Assembly: GCA_947038565.1 (NCBI GenBank)
Contig: CAMQWP010000005.1
Location: forward strand, 1 to 64,000
DNA from: an uncultured Clostridia bacterium
GTDB lineage: Bacteria; Bacillota; Clostridia; Christensenellales; UBA3700
Direction of reading: 5' to 3'
DNA: 64,000 nt
The translations under genes and the position numbers were made by a program. This document shows, piece by piece, positions 46,853-57,790 of the stretch (within the stretch, counting starts at the first letter, position 1; each line of letters begins with the position of its first letter). The notes beneath the pieces are model-generated. The model was not told where the DNA came from, did not search any database, and worked only from the letters and a program-made list of their open reading frames with translations.

Positions 46853-49800
46853 ATGAAAAAGAAAATAACGGTGATGTTTTCTGTCTTACTTGTATTAGTT
46901 TTGCTTGTCAGCACGCTAGTAGCATGTAAGAAAGAAGACGACGAAAAAAAGAAGCCAACACCTCCTACTGCTAATGATATAGCAGAAGGTTATGCTGGTG
47001 AAATGAAAGATCTATTAGTTAATAGTATCGGTGCGGATATCGCAAACGGCTTCAACATGGATTTGACAGGTGAGGTCGGTTTTGACTTTAAGTCGGCTGA
47101 TAAAGATAAATATGACTGGAACTACAGTTACGATATTGCAGGTAATGTTTTATCAAAAGCTGGCGTTAACAGTGATTTCAGAATTGTAATCAAAGACGGA
47201 GCGAATGTAAAGTTTGGGCTTTGGAACAAGGGAGGAGATTTATTTATCCAAGCATCGGATAAGCAGTATAAGTATGATGACACTTCTATCATGGTATTGT
47301 TAAATACACTTATAGCTAAGCATGTTCCGAATTTTGCTGGCTTAACTACGCTACCAGAGATCAGTGTAGGTGGAGGCACTATTGGTGAAATTCTTCAACT
47401 ATTAGACATGGGACTACAAATGCTTTGTGCTGATCCGAATGTGGAGGATTTAGACGCTAACCTAATGATATCTAAGGTAGATAATACATATACTGCAAAA
47501 ATTCAAGTTGACGTATTGAAGTCAATACTTGGATTAGCTCTAAAAGATATGGATTTAAGTTTTATACCAAGCGGACTAGTAGTAGATCTTGTTATGGTTG
47601 CAAATGATGATAAGACTATTAAAAAGTTAGACGTGAAGGCTGATGTTACGGGTACAGAAGAGGGCAAATTGAATTTTGAACTTAACACTTCTAACCGTGG
47701 ATTATTCGCCGCAGTAAATGCTGATTTTAAAGTAAATGTACCTGATGCACTACTTGCAGTAGAAAGTAAACACAAACTTATCAATTTTAATATTGATAGC
47801 ACTGTAAAGTTTATGGACGCTGATAAGAAAGTTGTCCGTGATATGGTATCAAGCATTGATGTAGATATCAATCCGACAGTATTAAGCCAGGGATATACTA
47901 AAGAAACATTTATGAAACTAGGATACTTCAGTATGACAGTTAAAGTTAATGATGGACCATACCTAATAGGTTTAAGCTTTAACCCAGAGGCAACAGGCGA
48001 CGATTGCGTAAATGTTTTTCTAATGTTAGCGCAAGACAATAACGATATATCAAATCCTGCAAAGGATATGGCATACGCAGGTCAATTTAGTATTAGTACA
48101 TTAATTGCTAGCTTGACTAAAAATGTAGATTATACTAATCCTGTAAAGCCTGCTCCAGTATCTACTATGGTTGCAGCAGAAGGTGGTATAAACTCTACTA
48201 TTAAAACTATTCTTAATACTATATTACCTATGTTAGGTATTAAAGTTGACATTAGTCCTATAATCGACTGTATTGATATTAAAAATGGTATTTCAACTAT
48301 AGATTGTAAGACTCTTTTCGTAGAGCTTGACAAATTAATCGGTTCTAATATCTTTAGTAAACCAATTTTAGGCGAACTAAGCGTACCTAATCTATTATTC
48401 GGCAAGGGCGTACAGTATATAGAGCTTGATACAACTAAATCAGAATACGGCACTGCTCAAAATGTCGTACTTGATCCAAATATGTTCATAGCAAAAGGTA
48501 TGGAACGCAAAGTAAATGAAGGAAACGGATTCATTAAGACAAGTACTATAAAAGTAGATGAGACAAAATTTGTTGGAAAATTTGAGTTCGGTACAGCTAT
48601 CGAAGATGTATATCCAACAGTTCCAGTAAGCTATAGTAACACTAGTGGAGAGTTAAAAGAAAGTAATCTTATGATCGGTGGTATTATCGGTTATAATCCA
48701 CTTATAGCAGGTAAACAAAATATTACTTTACAGTGCATAATGATTTCAGAGATCGGTGGTCTAGTTGATATCATTGGAGGATTTATTGGAGGAGATAAAC
48801 CACTTTCTTTAATGCCATATATATCTTTCATACCTATAAATATGGAAGTAGAAGTATATGAAAAATCTGCAGTAACTATAGTAACTGAAGGTGTTACAAC
48901 AATGAAAGTTGGAGATAATTTATTCGATACTATAGCTACAAAATTATCTGTAGGCGGTAGAGAATATCCAATAGCAGATAACAGACACTTTATCAAAACA
49001 AAACTTATTGATATTATTGATGGAAGTGATCTTGCAAAGAAAGCAGGAGTATACACTTTAGAGTTTAATATTTCTGGAGAAGTTTGCACAATGGCTATAA
49101 CAGTAGTAGACGTGAAAAATGCAAACATAGTTCTTGGATCAAATCTTGCAGAAACGTTAAAACCAACTATGTTTACGGACGTAGAAACAGCTCTAGCCGC
49201 TGATGATATCACATCTATTATGATAGACGATATTGATGTGAAGAGTGATCTTATTACTGCTGACGGCATAATTGCAGAACTAAAACAATATTTAGGAAAA
49301 ACAGCTACTATTAATTACAGCGTAGTGGTGAATGATATTACAATGACATTTGCACGAGAAGCTGTTGTATGTCCGAATGGTAAAAATGTAACCGTAATGT
49401 ATACTCAATCATCTTTTTATAGTGATCTTACAGTTAATTCAACTTTAGATTTTGTTATATGTATTGACTTATATGATAATGGTGTTAAATTAGAACAAGA
49501 TATTAGAATCAGAATGAATGCAATAGTTAATCATAATATGGATTATACATATTTCGTTAATAATGAAAATGTAACAGAAAGTAATATCGTTGTAACTATA
49601 TTAGATACAAATGGTGCTGATGTTACAGCTGAAGTATTAAATGATAATGGTACATTTAAAACAGCTGGCACTTATGATATTAAAGTAAGTGGAACATTTA
49701 AGTATAATGGCGAGTTAGTAACAATTAAAGATAATGAAAAAGATGGCTATATTTTAAATGGTGGTGCTACTGTAATCCCTGAAATGAGTGAAATCGTGAC

Positions 49801-50845
49801 AAATAGTTTGGGAGAATCATTGGCTAACTTTAGTCAGGGTCAAAAAGTTGAATTTAAATATTCACCAGTAACTGTTTATGACTATAAATTTGCAAGTTAT
49901 CCTCTTGGATTTACTACATATTGGGGAACATGGAACTGGGATGATGCCGCGAAAAACTACTATTTAAGCTCAAGAGATGCAGTAGACAATGTTGCTAATA
50001 AAATTCCTGAGGCATTTAGGGCTGACATAATGAATTCGTTCGGTCATTTAAATTTAGATATTAAATATTCTAGTGACAATGGTTCAAGCTGGAGTAACTT
50101 CTTCGATGCTAATGGATGCATAATTCCTGCTGGAAAGATGATAATAAAGGTGACAGTAGTTCTTGAAGGTGTAGAGTATTCAAGTACTTGTGCAGAATTT
50201 ACGGTAAAAGACAAAACTGTAAATATTGCTGAAGGTGCAGATAACAATCTATACGTGAATGAAAAATTGCCAGAAATTAGTGTTGTCTATTATGTTAACA
50301 ATGTGAAGACAATCGATGTAATAAACTTAGACGCAATCACATTAACTGGTAATAATGCAGCAAACTTTAATAAAGAGGGTTATGCTAAGTTTGCTGTTGC
50401 GGGTAATTATGCGCTTGATGTAACTCATAATGGTACAGTCTTAAACGTATCATTTACAGTCATAGATCCAGTAGTATCTGTCCCTGTACATGAAGGAGTA
50501 ATTAAAGTTGACACTCATTTGAATAGTTCATGGACAGATGTTGTGGTATTTAAAGGTCAATCAATATATGATATGTTAGCTACATCTGGTGCTTATCAAA
50601 ATATAAGCGTCGATGCAAATGGAGCTGTCGTAGGTGGAGCATTAACAGCGGCCGAAATTAAAGAAATAACAACTATTGGTATGATTATGTCTTTAGCTAC
50701 ATTTGCACCAATGGCTGAGTTCGATGCGGACTTTATTCTTACTGCTGACCTTAGTGTTGGAGCAAATCCAAATGGTATTATGGTAATGGCTAAAATTAAT
50801 GGTGCTGATGTTACTATAATGATTAATTGGAAAAATCCATCATAA
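46853..50845 (+). CDS. Large surface lipoprotein (1330 aa)
   Basis: MKKKITVMFSVLLVLVLLVSTLVACKKEDD: signal peptide with lipobox LVAC; long beta-rich extracytoplasmic region. Confidence 0.75.
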   Translation: MKKKITVMFSVLLVLVLLVSTLVACKKEDDEKKKPTPPTANDIAEGYAGEMKDLLVNSIGADIANGFNMDLTGEVGFDFKSADKDKYDWNYSYDIAGNVLSKAGVNSDFRIVIKDGANVKFGLWNKGGDLFIQASDKQYKYDDTSIMVLLNTLIAKHVPNFAGLTTLPEISVGGGTIGEILQLLDMGLQMLCADPNVEDLDANLMISKVDNTYTAKIQVDVLKSILGLALKDMDLSFIPSGLVVDLVMVANDDKTIKKLDVKADVTGTEEGKLNFELNTSNRGLFAAVNADFKVNVPDALLAVESKHKLINFNIDSTVKFMDADKKVVRDMVSSIDVDINPTVLSQGYTKETFMKLGYFSMTVKVNDGPYLIGLSFNPEATGDDCVNVFLMLAQDNNDISNPAKDMAYAGQFSISTLIASLTKNVDYTNPVKPAPVSTMVAAEGGINSTIKTILNTILPMLGIKVDISPIIDCIDIKNGISTIDCKTLFVELDKLIGSNIFSKPILGELSVPNLLFGKGVQYIELDTTKSEYGTAQNVVLDPNMFIAKGMERKVNEGNGFIKTSTIKVDETKFVGKFEFGTAIEDVYPTVPVSYSNTSGELKESNLMIGGIIGYNPLIAGKQNITLQCIMISEIGGLVDIIGGFIGGDKPLSLMPYISFIPINMEVEVYEKSAVTIVTEGVTTMKVGDNLFDTIATKLSVGGREYPIADNRHFIKTKLIDIIDGSDLAKKAGVYTLEFNISGEVCTMAITVVDVKNANIVLGSNLAETLKPTMFTDVETALAADDITSIMIDDIDVKSDLITADGIIAELKQYLGKTATINYSVVVNDITMTFAREAVVCPNGKNVTVMYTQSSFYSDLTVNSTLDFVICIDLYDNGVKLEQDIRIRMNAIVNHNMDYTYFVNNENVTESNIVVTILDTNGADVTAEVLNDNGTFKTAGTYDIKVSGTFKYNGELVTIKDNEKDGYILNGGATVIPEMSEIVTNSLGESLANFSQGQKVEFKYSPVTVYDYKFASYPLGFTTYWGTWNWDDAAKNYYLSSRDAVDNVANKIPEAFRADIMNSFGHLNLDIKYSSDNGSSWSNFFDANGCIIPAGKMIIKVTVVLEGVEYSSTCAEFTVKDKTVNIAEGADNNLYVNEKLPEISVVYYVNNVKTIDVINLDAITLTGNNAANFNKEGYAKFAVAGNYALDVTHNGTVLNVSFTVIDPVVSVPVHEGVIKVDTHLNSSWTDVVVFKGQSIYDMLATSGAYQNISVDANGAVVGGALTAAEIKEITTIGMIMSLATFAPMAEFDADFILTADLSVGANPNGIMVMAKINGADVTIMINWKNPS

Positions 50846-50935
50846 AAATACAAATTAATAATATCTTATACGAATAGAATAGATTATAACTTAATATGTT
50901 TTATGTAGAGATAATTAATTGTATGAAAATACATA

Positions 50936-50973
50936 GTAAGCTCACCGCGTTTGCGGTGGGCTTACTTTTTTTT
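50936..50973 (+). terminator. Intrinsic terminator
   Basis: GTAAGCTCACCGC-gttt-GCGGTGGGCTTAC then T8. Confidence 0.92.
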
Positions 50974-50992
50974 GCAAGTTTCAAAAAAAGTG

Positions 50993-51021
50993 TTGACAAA
51001 TGAGAAACATAGTGCTATACT
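50993..51021 (+). promoter_or_regulatory. Promoter of the gntR-ABC operon
   Basis: TTGACA, 17 nt, TATACT. Confidence 0.75.
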
Positions 51022-51108
51022 ACAGTAGGGTACTAGATAGATAAGTGTAGTAAATCGATAACTACATTATAATGTATCTGTTTTTGAGATAGTAGTACGG
51101 GAGGCAAA

Positions 51109-51486
51109 ATGAAACTAAATCCATCAAGTTTGAAGCCAATATTTGTACAAGTGGCGGAGTGGACAGAAGACGAGATACTAAAAGGCAATATAAAAGACGG
51201 GGATAAGATTTGTTCGCAAATAGATTATTCTAAGGCTTTTAACATCAACCCGATAACTGCAGGAAAGGGTGTTAGTCTTCTTGAGGCAAGGGGTATAGTC
51301 GTTAAAAGACGCGGACTGGGCATGTTTGTAACTAAAAATGCTAAAGAAATAATTTTTAGTTGTAGGCGTAATGAGGAGCTTACTTATATTATTGACGATC
51401 TAATAATCGAAGCAAAAAAGCTGGATCTTAATAATGAACAATTAATTAAGCTAATTAATGAGCGATATAATAAGATAGATGATTAA
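51109..51486 (+). CDS. GntR-family regulator (YtrA type)
   Basis: PIFVQVAEWTEDEILKGNIKDGDKICSQIDYSKAFNINPITAGKGVSLLEARGIVVKRRGLGMFV. Confidence 0.88.
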   Translation: MKLNPSSLKPIFVQVAEWTEDEILKGNIKDGDKICSQIDYSKAFNINPITAGKGVSLLEARGIVVKRRGLGMFVTKNAKEIIFSCRRNEELTYIIDDLIIEAKKLDLNNEQLIKLINERYNKIDD

Positions 51487-51542
51487 TATCGACGTTCAAT
51501 TAAATAAAAGTGCAATTGCCAATATGGCAGTGGAGGTATGTA

Positions 51543-52328
51543 ATGAATAAATTTAAACAAGTGTACATAGAAACAAAACTCAAACTTAACAGCATGAGTA
51601 TAATATTGTTAATTGCGGGAGGATTATCATTCTTATTTGTGATGATATCTATGCTGATAGGATATTATCCTGTGCCAGCCACACTAGGATCAGGTTATTA
51701 TGATGGAATGGCGATCTGCATAAATATGTTTTCAATTATGCCGATAATTATATCATCTATAGTAATCGGAATATTATATAATATCAAAAACAATAAGAAG
51801 AGCTATGACAATATAGGCGCTACTAATGAGACATATTGCATATCCAACATAGCAGGGCTTATGCTTATTACGATTTTACTTAGTGTTAGCATGATGGTGT
51901 TTGAGGTACTAATAGTATTGATTGCTGGCACATTGCCGTCAATGCCTACAGTTAATATTAATAATCTTGATTTGTTATCGGCTGTTGGTATCAACCTGCT
52001 TTGGTATATTTGCTTTTCGTTTATGATATTGAAAATAATTACCCTTATAGCGAATAACCTCATGAATAGAAATTATTTTAGGATAATAATTCTAATAGCT
52101 ATTCCTGTAGCAATTTGTGTGATACTTCTACTGGTAGTAACATTGGCCTTTGATACTAATTACATATATGGCAATGGTGGCGACGGACTGCCTGAAGGAC
52201 ATATAATTAGAGTTTTATACAGATTTTTGTCGGACGAAAAGACTATATTTATTGCGGTTGCTGTAGGGTTGTTGATAGCTGATCCGGTAGAGTATTTATT
52301 ATGCGTAAAGAGAGGTAGATTAAGATGA
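51543..52328 (+). CDS. ABC-type membrane protein (Ytr-like permease), six TMs
   Basis: Hydrophobic segments; operon context with GntR and ABC ATPase. Confidence 0.55.
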   Translation: MNKFKQVYIETKLKLNSMSIILLIAGGLSFLFVMISMLIGYYPVPATLGSGYYDGMAICINMFSIMPIIISSIVIGILYNIKNNKKSYDNIGATNETYCISNIAGLMLITILLSVSMMVFEVLIVLIAGTLPSMPTVNINNLDLLSAVGINLLWYICFSFMILKIITLIANNLMNRNYFRIIILIAIPVAICVILLLVVTLAFDTNYIYGNGGDGLPEGHIIRVLYRFLSDEKTIFIAVAVGLLIADPVEYLLCVKRGRLR

Positions 52329-52984
52329 AAAATATAATAAGTTTTATAACAAAAAATAAATTTGTAGTAATTAGTAGTTGTATTATAATGATAATAGTAC
52401 TATTATTGATACCCGCGCTTACGGTGCAAAATAAGTATCTCGTGGTAGGAGAGTACAAGGATGGTTATATGCAAAATGTCGATGAGCATAACTTCGATGA
52501 TGTATACAATGGTGACTATCCGAATGTACGAGTATTTGAAAAGAAATCGCTAAATAATAAAGAGTTGAAATCTCTTAGTGAAGATCTAATTCCTTCTGTT
52601 TGGGGTAGTTTTAATAGTAGTGGTGATAAAATTATTGTTGTGAAAAGTGATGATATTAATGCATCAAAAATTACGTACGAGCCTTTAAAGATAAATAATT
52701 ATACTGATCAAGTTGTGTATGACTCATTATATCAGTTGGAGTTCCATGCGAGTTTGGAATATTATGAGACATCATCAGTATCTAGTAGTAGTAGTAGCTC
52801 GGTAGGATTTAGAAATAAAAGTAACAACTTACAATTAGTGAATGGGGAATCCGATAGAGATCGAAGTTTTATGAATAAGATTGTTATTAATAAAAGTATT
52901 ATTAGGATAACAATAAATCCATTAATGATGGTAGACGAAGAACTACTTAATGATCAAAGTATAACTTTTGTAAATTTTGACTGA
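52325..52984 (+). CDS. Single-pass membrane/secreted protein, unknown
   Basis: N-terminal TM VVISSCIIMIIVLLLIPAL; overlaps preceding ORF. Confidence 0.55.
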   Translation: MKNIISFITKNKFVVISSCIIMIIVLLLIPALTVQNKYLVVGEYKDGYMQNVDEHNFDDVYNGDYPNVRVFEKKSLNNKELKSLSEDLIPSVWGSFNSSGDKIIVVKSDDINASKITYEPLKINNYTDQVVYDSLYQLEFHASLEYYETSSVSSSSSSSVGFRNKSNNLQLVNGESDRDRSFMNKIVINKSIIRITINPLMMVDEELLNDQSITFVNFD

Positions 52985-53051
52985 TAGATAATGTATAGTT
53001 GCTAAATAAATTATATCTATATTTTTAGATAATAATATAAAGGAGAATAAC

Positions 53052-53981
53052 ATGCTTAAAGCTGAGAATTTAACTATAAAATTTGGAAAGAAAACTGCAT
53101 TAGATAATGTGAGCTTTGTGCTTTCTAGTCCTGGTATAGTCGGATTAGTTGGTAATAATGGTGCGGGTAAAACTACACTTATAAATACTATCATGGGATA
53201 CTATAAGCCTACATCAGGACGAATGATGTACAATAAATATAATACTTTTAATAATGTAGTAAGTAGTAATAGTATAATCATTATTGATGAGAAGTTAGGT
53301 CATGACTATATGCTTAGTCTGGAAGGCAATGCTAAAAAGATAGCATCAGTTCGCACCGACTTTCAAATCAATAGGTTTTACGAATATATGGAGATATACG
53401 GATTGTCAAAGAAACAATATTATACAAGATTGTCTAAGGGTATGAAAAATCAATTTAATATTTGTATAGGTCTGGCTTTTGATAAGGAAATATATGTACT
53501 TGATGAGCCAGTGTCTGGTCTTGATGAAAGTGCAAGGGATAAATTCTATGCAATGCTTAATCGTGAGTTTTGTAGAAATCCTAAGACATACATTGTATCT
53601 ACACATTTATTTGCAGAGATACAAAATATCACTTCTGATGTTATTATATTACGTGATGGTAAGTGTGTGTATTTTGGTGCGACTGATGATCTTGCGGGTA
53701 GATTTATAACAGTAGGCGGTGCAAGTGCATGCGTGGACGGTTTGTGTAGTGGTAGAAATGTGTATAATCGTGAGAGTATTATGAATATCACAAGCATACT
53801 GATAGATAATAACCTAAGTAGGCTAGAGAAAAAGTACATCGAAGAAAATGCACTTATCGTGATGCCTAGTACTGCAAATGAAAGCTGTAAGGTGCTTTGT
53901 AATAATGATATTGAGATGCCGAAAAAAGCAGAGGAAAAGGAAAACACTGAACGCGACGACATTATGTCGACAGAAGAGTAG
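53052..53981 (+). CDS. ABC transporter ATP-binding protein (YtrB-like)
   Basis: GLVGNNGAGKTTLINTIMGYY, LSKGMKNQFNICIGLAFDKEIYVLDEPVSGLDE. Confidence 0.88.
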   Translation: MLKAENLTIKFGKKTALDNVSFVLSSPGIVGLVGNNGAGKTTLINTIMGYYKPTSGRMMYNKYNTFNNVVSSNSIIIIDEKLGHDYMLSLEGNAKKIASVRTDFQINRFYEYMEIYGLSKKQYYTRLSKGMKNQFNICIGLAFDKEIYVLDEPVSGLDESARDKFYAMLNREFCRNPKTYIVSTHLFAEIQNITSDVIILRDGKCVYFGATDDLAGRFITVGGASACVDGLCSGRNVYNRESIMNITSILIDNNLSRLEKKYIEENALIVMPSTANESCKVLCNNDIEMPKKAEEKENTERDDIMSTEE

Positions 53982-54025
53982 ATACCTATAATATTTGCTA
54001 TATGTTACAATATTAATGATAACTA

Positions 54026-54063
54026 TAAAAAACCAACTATGTAATGGTAGTTGGTTTTTTTTT
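54026..54063 (+). terminator. Intrinsic terminator
   Basis: AAAAACCAACTA..TAGTTGGTTTTTTTTT. Confidence 0.88.
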
Positions 54064-54227
54064 CTGTCACAATAAACAAATAAAAATCATAAATTTCACT
54101 TTTGATATTGTATTAAACAAGGTAATGTGTTAAAATTAAATTATATATAATCATTTTTATCTTTACAGTGAATGAGAGTTAAAAGTAATGGTATTGGAAT
54201 GAAATCTAAAGTGCATTGAGAGGGGTT

Positions 54228-55190
54228 ATGAATAACAAGTTTTCGAACATAATGGATATCCATGAAATAGAAGATAGTATGGCAGAGGTAGAAGAGGCTA
54301 AGCTATATGCAATAATTAATAATCTATTTTCTAATCCAGAAGAAGTGATATGCTTCATTAAAAACACGTTGCGTGTGAGTCCGAGCGAATACAATTCATT
54401 TGAGCGTATGGACTTTTCCGATAAAATGATACCGATCAGAACGGAAAGCGAATTTAGGATCAGAAAGCACACAAACACTCAAATACCTTACTTTCACGCG
54501 CATGATTTTTATGAGATAATAGCTGTCATAAAAGGTAGATGTGTTCAGCATATAGGTATGGAGAAGTTAATCGTTATCATGAATAAAGGGGATATATGCA
54601 TACTGCCACCAAGCGTATCGCATATTCTTGAAAAACCATGTAAAAGCGACATTGTCTTGAAGATGCATATTCCTAAAAGTATATTTGATAACGCAAGAGG
54701 AAAAAGCGAGTTTAATGAATACAGAATGTATAATAATATATCAAAACAATCGGAGTATTTTGTGTTGAAATTATTATCCGAGTGCGATGAGGCGCAAGTC
54801 AATTTTGACACATGCATTATTCATTATTTGGCTTTATTGTTAATAGAAATATCTAGGACGAAAGAAGTAAAATTTAATAAAATAATAGCGGATCTAAATA
54901 AATATTTGAGTAAAAATATCAAGAGTGCTATGCTGTCACAGTTTTCAAAGTCAATAGGGTATAGCTCTGTATACGTAGGTAAAGTAATAAAAGAAAATAC
55001 TGGTAAGAGTTTTACTGACTACTTGACTGATATCAAAATGAGTACTGTTGTAGAACAATTGATCAATACAAATAATACTATTGACGATATTGCAAGTAGT
55101 GTAGGCTATGCTGATGCGTCAGGCTTGCATAAGCAATTTTTAATCACCTATGGCATGACTCCTACGGCGTATCGTATTAATTTTAGTTAG
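54228..55190 (+). CDS. AraC-family transcriptional regulator
   Basis: Cupin-like HAHDFYEIIAVIKGRCVQHIG; C-terminal HTH IDDIASSVGYADASGLHKQFLITYGMTPTAYR. Confidence 0.88.
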   Translation: MNNKFSNIMDIHEIEDSMAEVEEAKLYAIINNLFSNPEEVICFIKNTLRVSPSEYNSFERMDFSDKMIPIRTESEFRIRKHTNTQIPYFHAHDFYEIIAVIKGRCVQHIGMEKLIVIMNKGDICILPPSVSHILEKPCKSDIVLKMHIPKSIFDNARGKSEFNEYRMYNNISKQSEYFVLKLLSECDEAQVNFDTCIIHYLALLLIEISRTKEVKFNKIIADLNKYLSKNIKSAMLSQFSKSIGYSSVYVGKVIKENTGKSFTDYLTDIKMSTVVEQLINTNNTIDDIASSVGYADASGLHKQFLITYGMTPTAYRINFS

Positions 55191-55277
55191 GTTGCTTAAG
55201 GCAATGTAATAGCTGTCTGAATACATTGAATTGCACTGTCTTTTATGTTATTCTATATGCATAAGGAGATATAAATT

Positions 55278-56285
55278 ATGAAAAACACTACGAAATTTAT
55301 CGCGACTGACGCACATATTAAGCTAGCATTTACAAGGTCTGGTATTGGTGATGTTGAGCAAATAAAAGAGTTATCAGGTGGGTGGTTTAATCGAATATAT
55401 TCAGCATGTTCTTGCATTGATGGTAAAAGTTATGTTATAAAATTTGCACCTCAAAAAAACGCACCAGTACTTACTCATGAGCGAAATATCATGAAGTCGG
55501 AAGTGGAGTGTTATAGTTTAGTTGCAAATCAAACTGATATTAAAATACCACAGGTTATATTTTCGGATTTTACTAATACAATTGTGCCGACTGATTATTT
55601 TATAATGGAGTTTGTGGACGGCGTGAGGTTAGATAAGGCAAAATTATCTAAAGCTGATCGAGATAGCGTTGATGATAAAATGGCATGGATACTATCCGAG
55701 TTCCACAAGGTGAAAAGAGATGGATATGGTTATGATAGAGTAGGGCTTAAAAACGATTTTAAATCGGCACTAACACACATGACAAGCATGCTTATAAAAG
55801 ATTGCTCTGCACATAATAAAAGCTGTAGAATAGGCGAGAAGTTATTATCTTATATTGAGATATTTGCTAGTGAACTTGATGACGTGCCTAGCGTATTAGT
55901 AAATTTCGATCTAAATAGCCTTAATGCATTCTATAATAAAAATGAAAAAGGCGAGATAGATATTGCAGTAATCGACCTTGAACGATTCTATTTTGGTGAC
56001 CCTATAGGCGACTTTGTAATACAGAATATTTCAAAGCCTATGAAGGGCAAAAGCATAGTGAGCTTGTATAATAAATATGCTACTGATAAGATTAATTGCG
56101 ATAAGAATGCGGACATAAGGCTTCAGCTATTATGTGCGTACCTAAGTGCTATAATGTATACGGAGAGATTTTCTAGGTTTGTAGGGATAGGTAAATACTT
56201 CAATCCTGTTTACATTATGGGGACTGTAGCGTATAAGTTTTTGCAAATACAGTCGCTATCTAGACTGAAGAAATATGCAAAATGA
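55278..56285 (+). CDS. APH-family phosphotransferase
   Basis: SYVIKFAPQ, DYFIMEFVDGVRL, VLVNFDLNSLNAFYNKNEKGEIDIAVIDLERFYFGDPIGDFV. Confidence 0.75.
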   Translation: MKNTTKFIATDAHIKLAFTRSGIGDVEQIKELSGGWFNRIYSACSCIDGKSYVIKFAPQKNAPVLTHERNIMKSEVECYSLVANQTDIKIPQVIFSDFTNTIVPTDYFIMEFVDGVRLDKAKLSKADRDSVDDKMAWILSEFHKVKRDGYGYDRVGLKNDFKSALTHMTSMLIKDCSAHNKSCRIGEKLLSYIEIFASELDDVPSVLVNFDLNSLNAFYNKNEKGEIDIAVIDLERFYFGDPIGDFVIQNISKPMKGKSIVSLYNKYATDKINCDKNADIRLQLLCAYLSAIMYTERFSRFVGIGKYFNPVYIMGTVAYKFLQIQSLSRLKKYAK

Positions 56286-57640
56286 GTACGTTGAATAGTC
56301 ATGGATCTACAAATACTCGAGATGAGTTGAAATACATTGATCTGGAGAGTAAGAGTATTCCGAAACTTTTGATAAGCTACTCTATAACTACTTTTATGGG
56401 ACTTTTTTTAAGTAGTATTTATTCTATAACGGACGCTTTATTTGTCGGTCACGGTTTAGGCATAGACGCACTAGGTGCAATATCGGCGGTACTCCCGTTC
56501 ACTATTATTCAAGGTGCAATATCCGCCACTATTGGTGGTGGTGCATCTGTCATTATATCAAGGCTGATCGGTGCTAAGGATTATAAAAAATCAGGCGAGA
56601 TTGTAGTTAATAGTACTGTGTTCTTTTGGTTAGTTAGCATAATTATAAGTGTAGTCGGATTGGTGTTTATAGATGAATTAGTGATAGTTCTTGGCGTTGC
56701 GGATAACCTTTATGATTACGCTAGACGATACTTAATCATCATTTTAATAGGCAATGTGTTCTCGACAGGCTTTTCGTCAATTATGCGTGCAGAAGGTAAA
56801 ATGGTGTATTCGCTTTTTCAATGGATTATACCTATAAGTATCAATATATGTCTAGATGCGACGTTTGTTTTCGGTATGGGAATGAGTGTGGAGGGCGTAG
56901 CTTGGGCGACTGTAATATCACAAGTTTTTGGATTTGTAATGTCGGCATTCTATTTTATAAGAATATCTAAGTTTGACTATAAGGGTGCGAGGCTTAGCGT
57001 TAATAATATTTTAAATATTACCAAAAACGGGTTACCCTCACTACTTCAGCAAGCAATCATCAGTGCTACGTTAATAGCACTTAACTGGGTGATGGTGACT
57101 GTCGGCGGAAGTAATATGCAGACAGTGTTCGGTATATTAAATAAATTATTTATGTTAGGAATAGTGCCTGTTGTGGCGATTACGCAAGCACTCCAGCCTA
57201 TTGCGGGGTATAATTATGGCGCGGGTAATGGTAGTAGAGTAAAGGCGGTTTTAAATTGGTCGATATTTATTTCATTGATTATGTCTTTTTTATCGCTAGG
57301 AATATATGAGTGCATTCCAAGTTATTTGATAAGAATATTCACTGATGATTATCTTGTGATAGAAGAGTGTGTTTATGCTCTCAAAATAATTGCTACTTCT
57401 CTGCCGTTATTATTTTTGCCTTCAGTAGTTGGTGCAATTGCACAGTCTATAGGAAAAAAGGTGCTTGCTATATTCATGTTTGCCTCAAATTATATATTTG
57501 TGCCTCCACTAGCTATACTTATATTCAATCTATGCGGTCAGCCGTATATGTGGTATTCGTTCGTCATTGCTGGTGCTATAGCGAGCGTTATGTCTATATC
57601 GCCTCTAATGCATGTATATAAGGCCTTACGAAGGTGCTAG
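56282..57640 (+). CDS. MATE-family efflux transporter
   Basis: Starts within the previous ORF's end; 12-TM profile; ADALFVGHGLGIDALGAISAVLPFTII-type N-terminus, NYGAGNGSRVKAVL. Confidence 0.9.
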   Translation: MSTLNSHGSTNTRDELKYIDLESKSIPKLLISYSITTFMGLFLSSIYSITDALFVGHGLGIDALGAISAVLPFTIIQGAISATIGGGASVIISRLIGAKDYKKSGEIVVNSTVFFWLVSIIISVVGLVFIDELVIVLGVADNLYDYARRYLIIILIGNVFSTGFSSIMRAEGKMVYSLFQWIIPISINICLDATFVFGMGMSVEGVAWATVISQVFGFVMSAFYFIRISKFDYKGARLSVNNILNITKNGLPSLLQQAIISATLIALNWVMVTVGGSNMQTVFGILNKLFMLGIVPVVAITQALQPIAGYNYGAGNGSRVKAVLNWSIFISLIMSFLSLGIYECIPSYLIRIFTDDYLVIEECVYALKIIATSLPLLFLPSVVGAIAQSIGKKVLAIFMFASNYIFVPPLAILIFNLCGQPYMWYSFVIAGAIASVMSISPLMHVYKALRRC

Positions 57641-57790
57641 GTGTGCTATATTAGGTGTGGATGCATGCTGTGCAGTTTACAAGAGATAACTTATATTACT
57701 ATTGATTTTATATTAAATACTTTATTGACTTCTGGGCGCATATATGATAGTATTAAATATAGTGATTATATAATATTAAGCGAGGGTGTA

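Noticed and set aside
47503-48039. 178-aa minus ORF (also 48691-49269, 9921-10451, 3301-3702)
   Set aside because: Antisense shadows of conserved coding genes, lacking start signals.
52780-52800. AGT microsatellite (poly-Ser) in 52325 ORF
   Set aside because: Short (about 6-7 codons) low-complexity linker; no evidence for phase variation.
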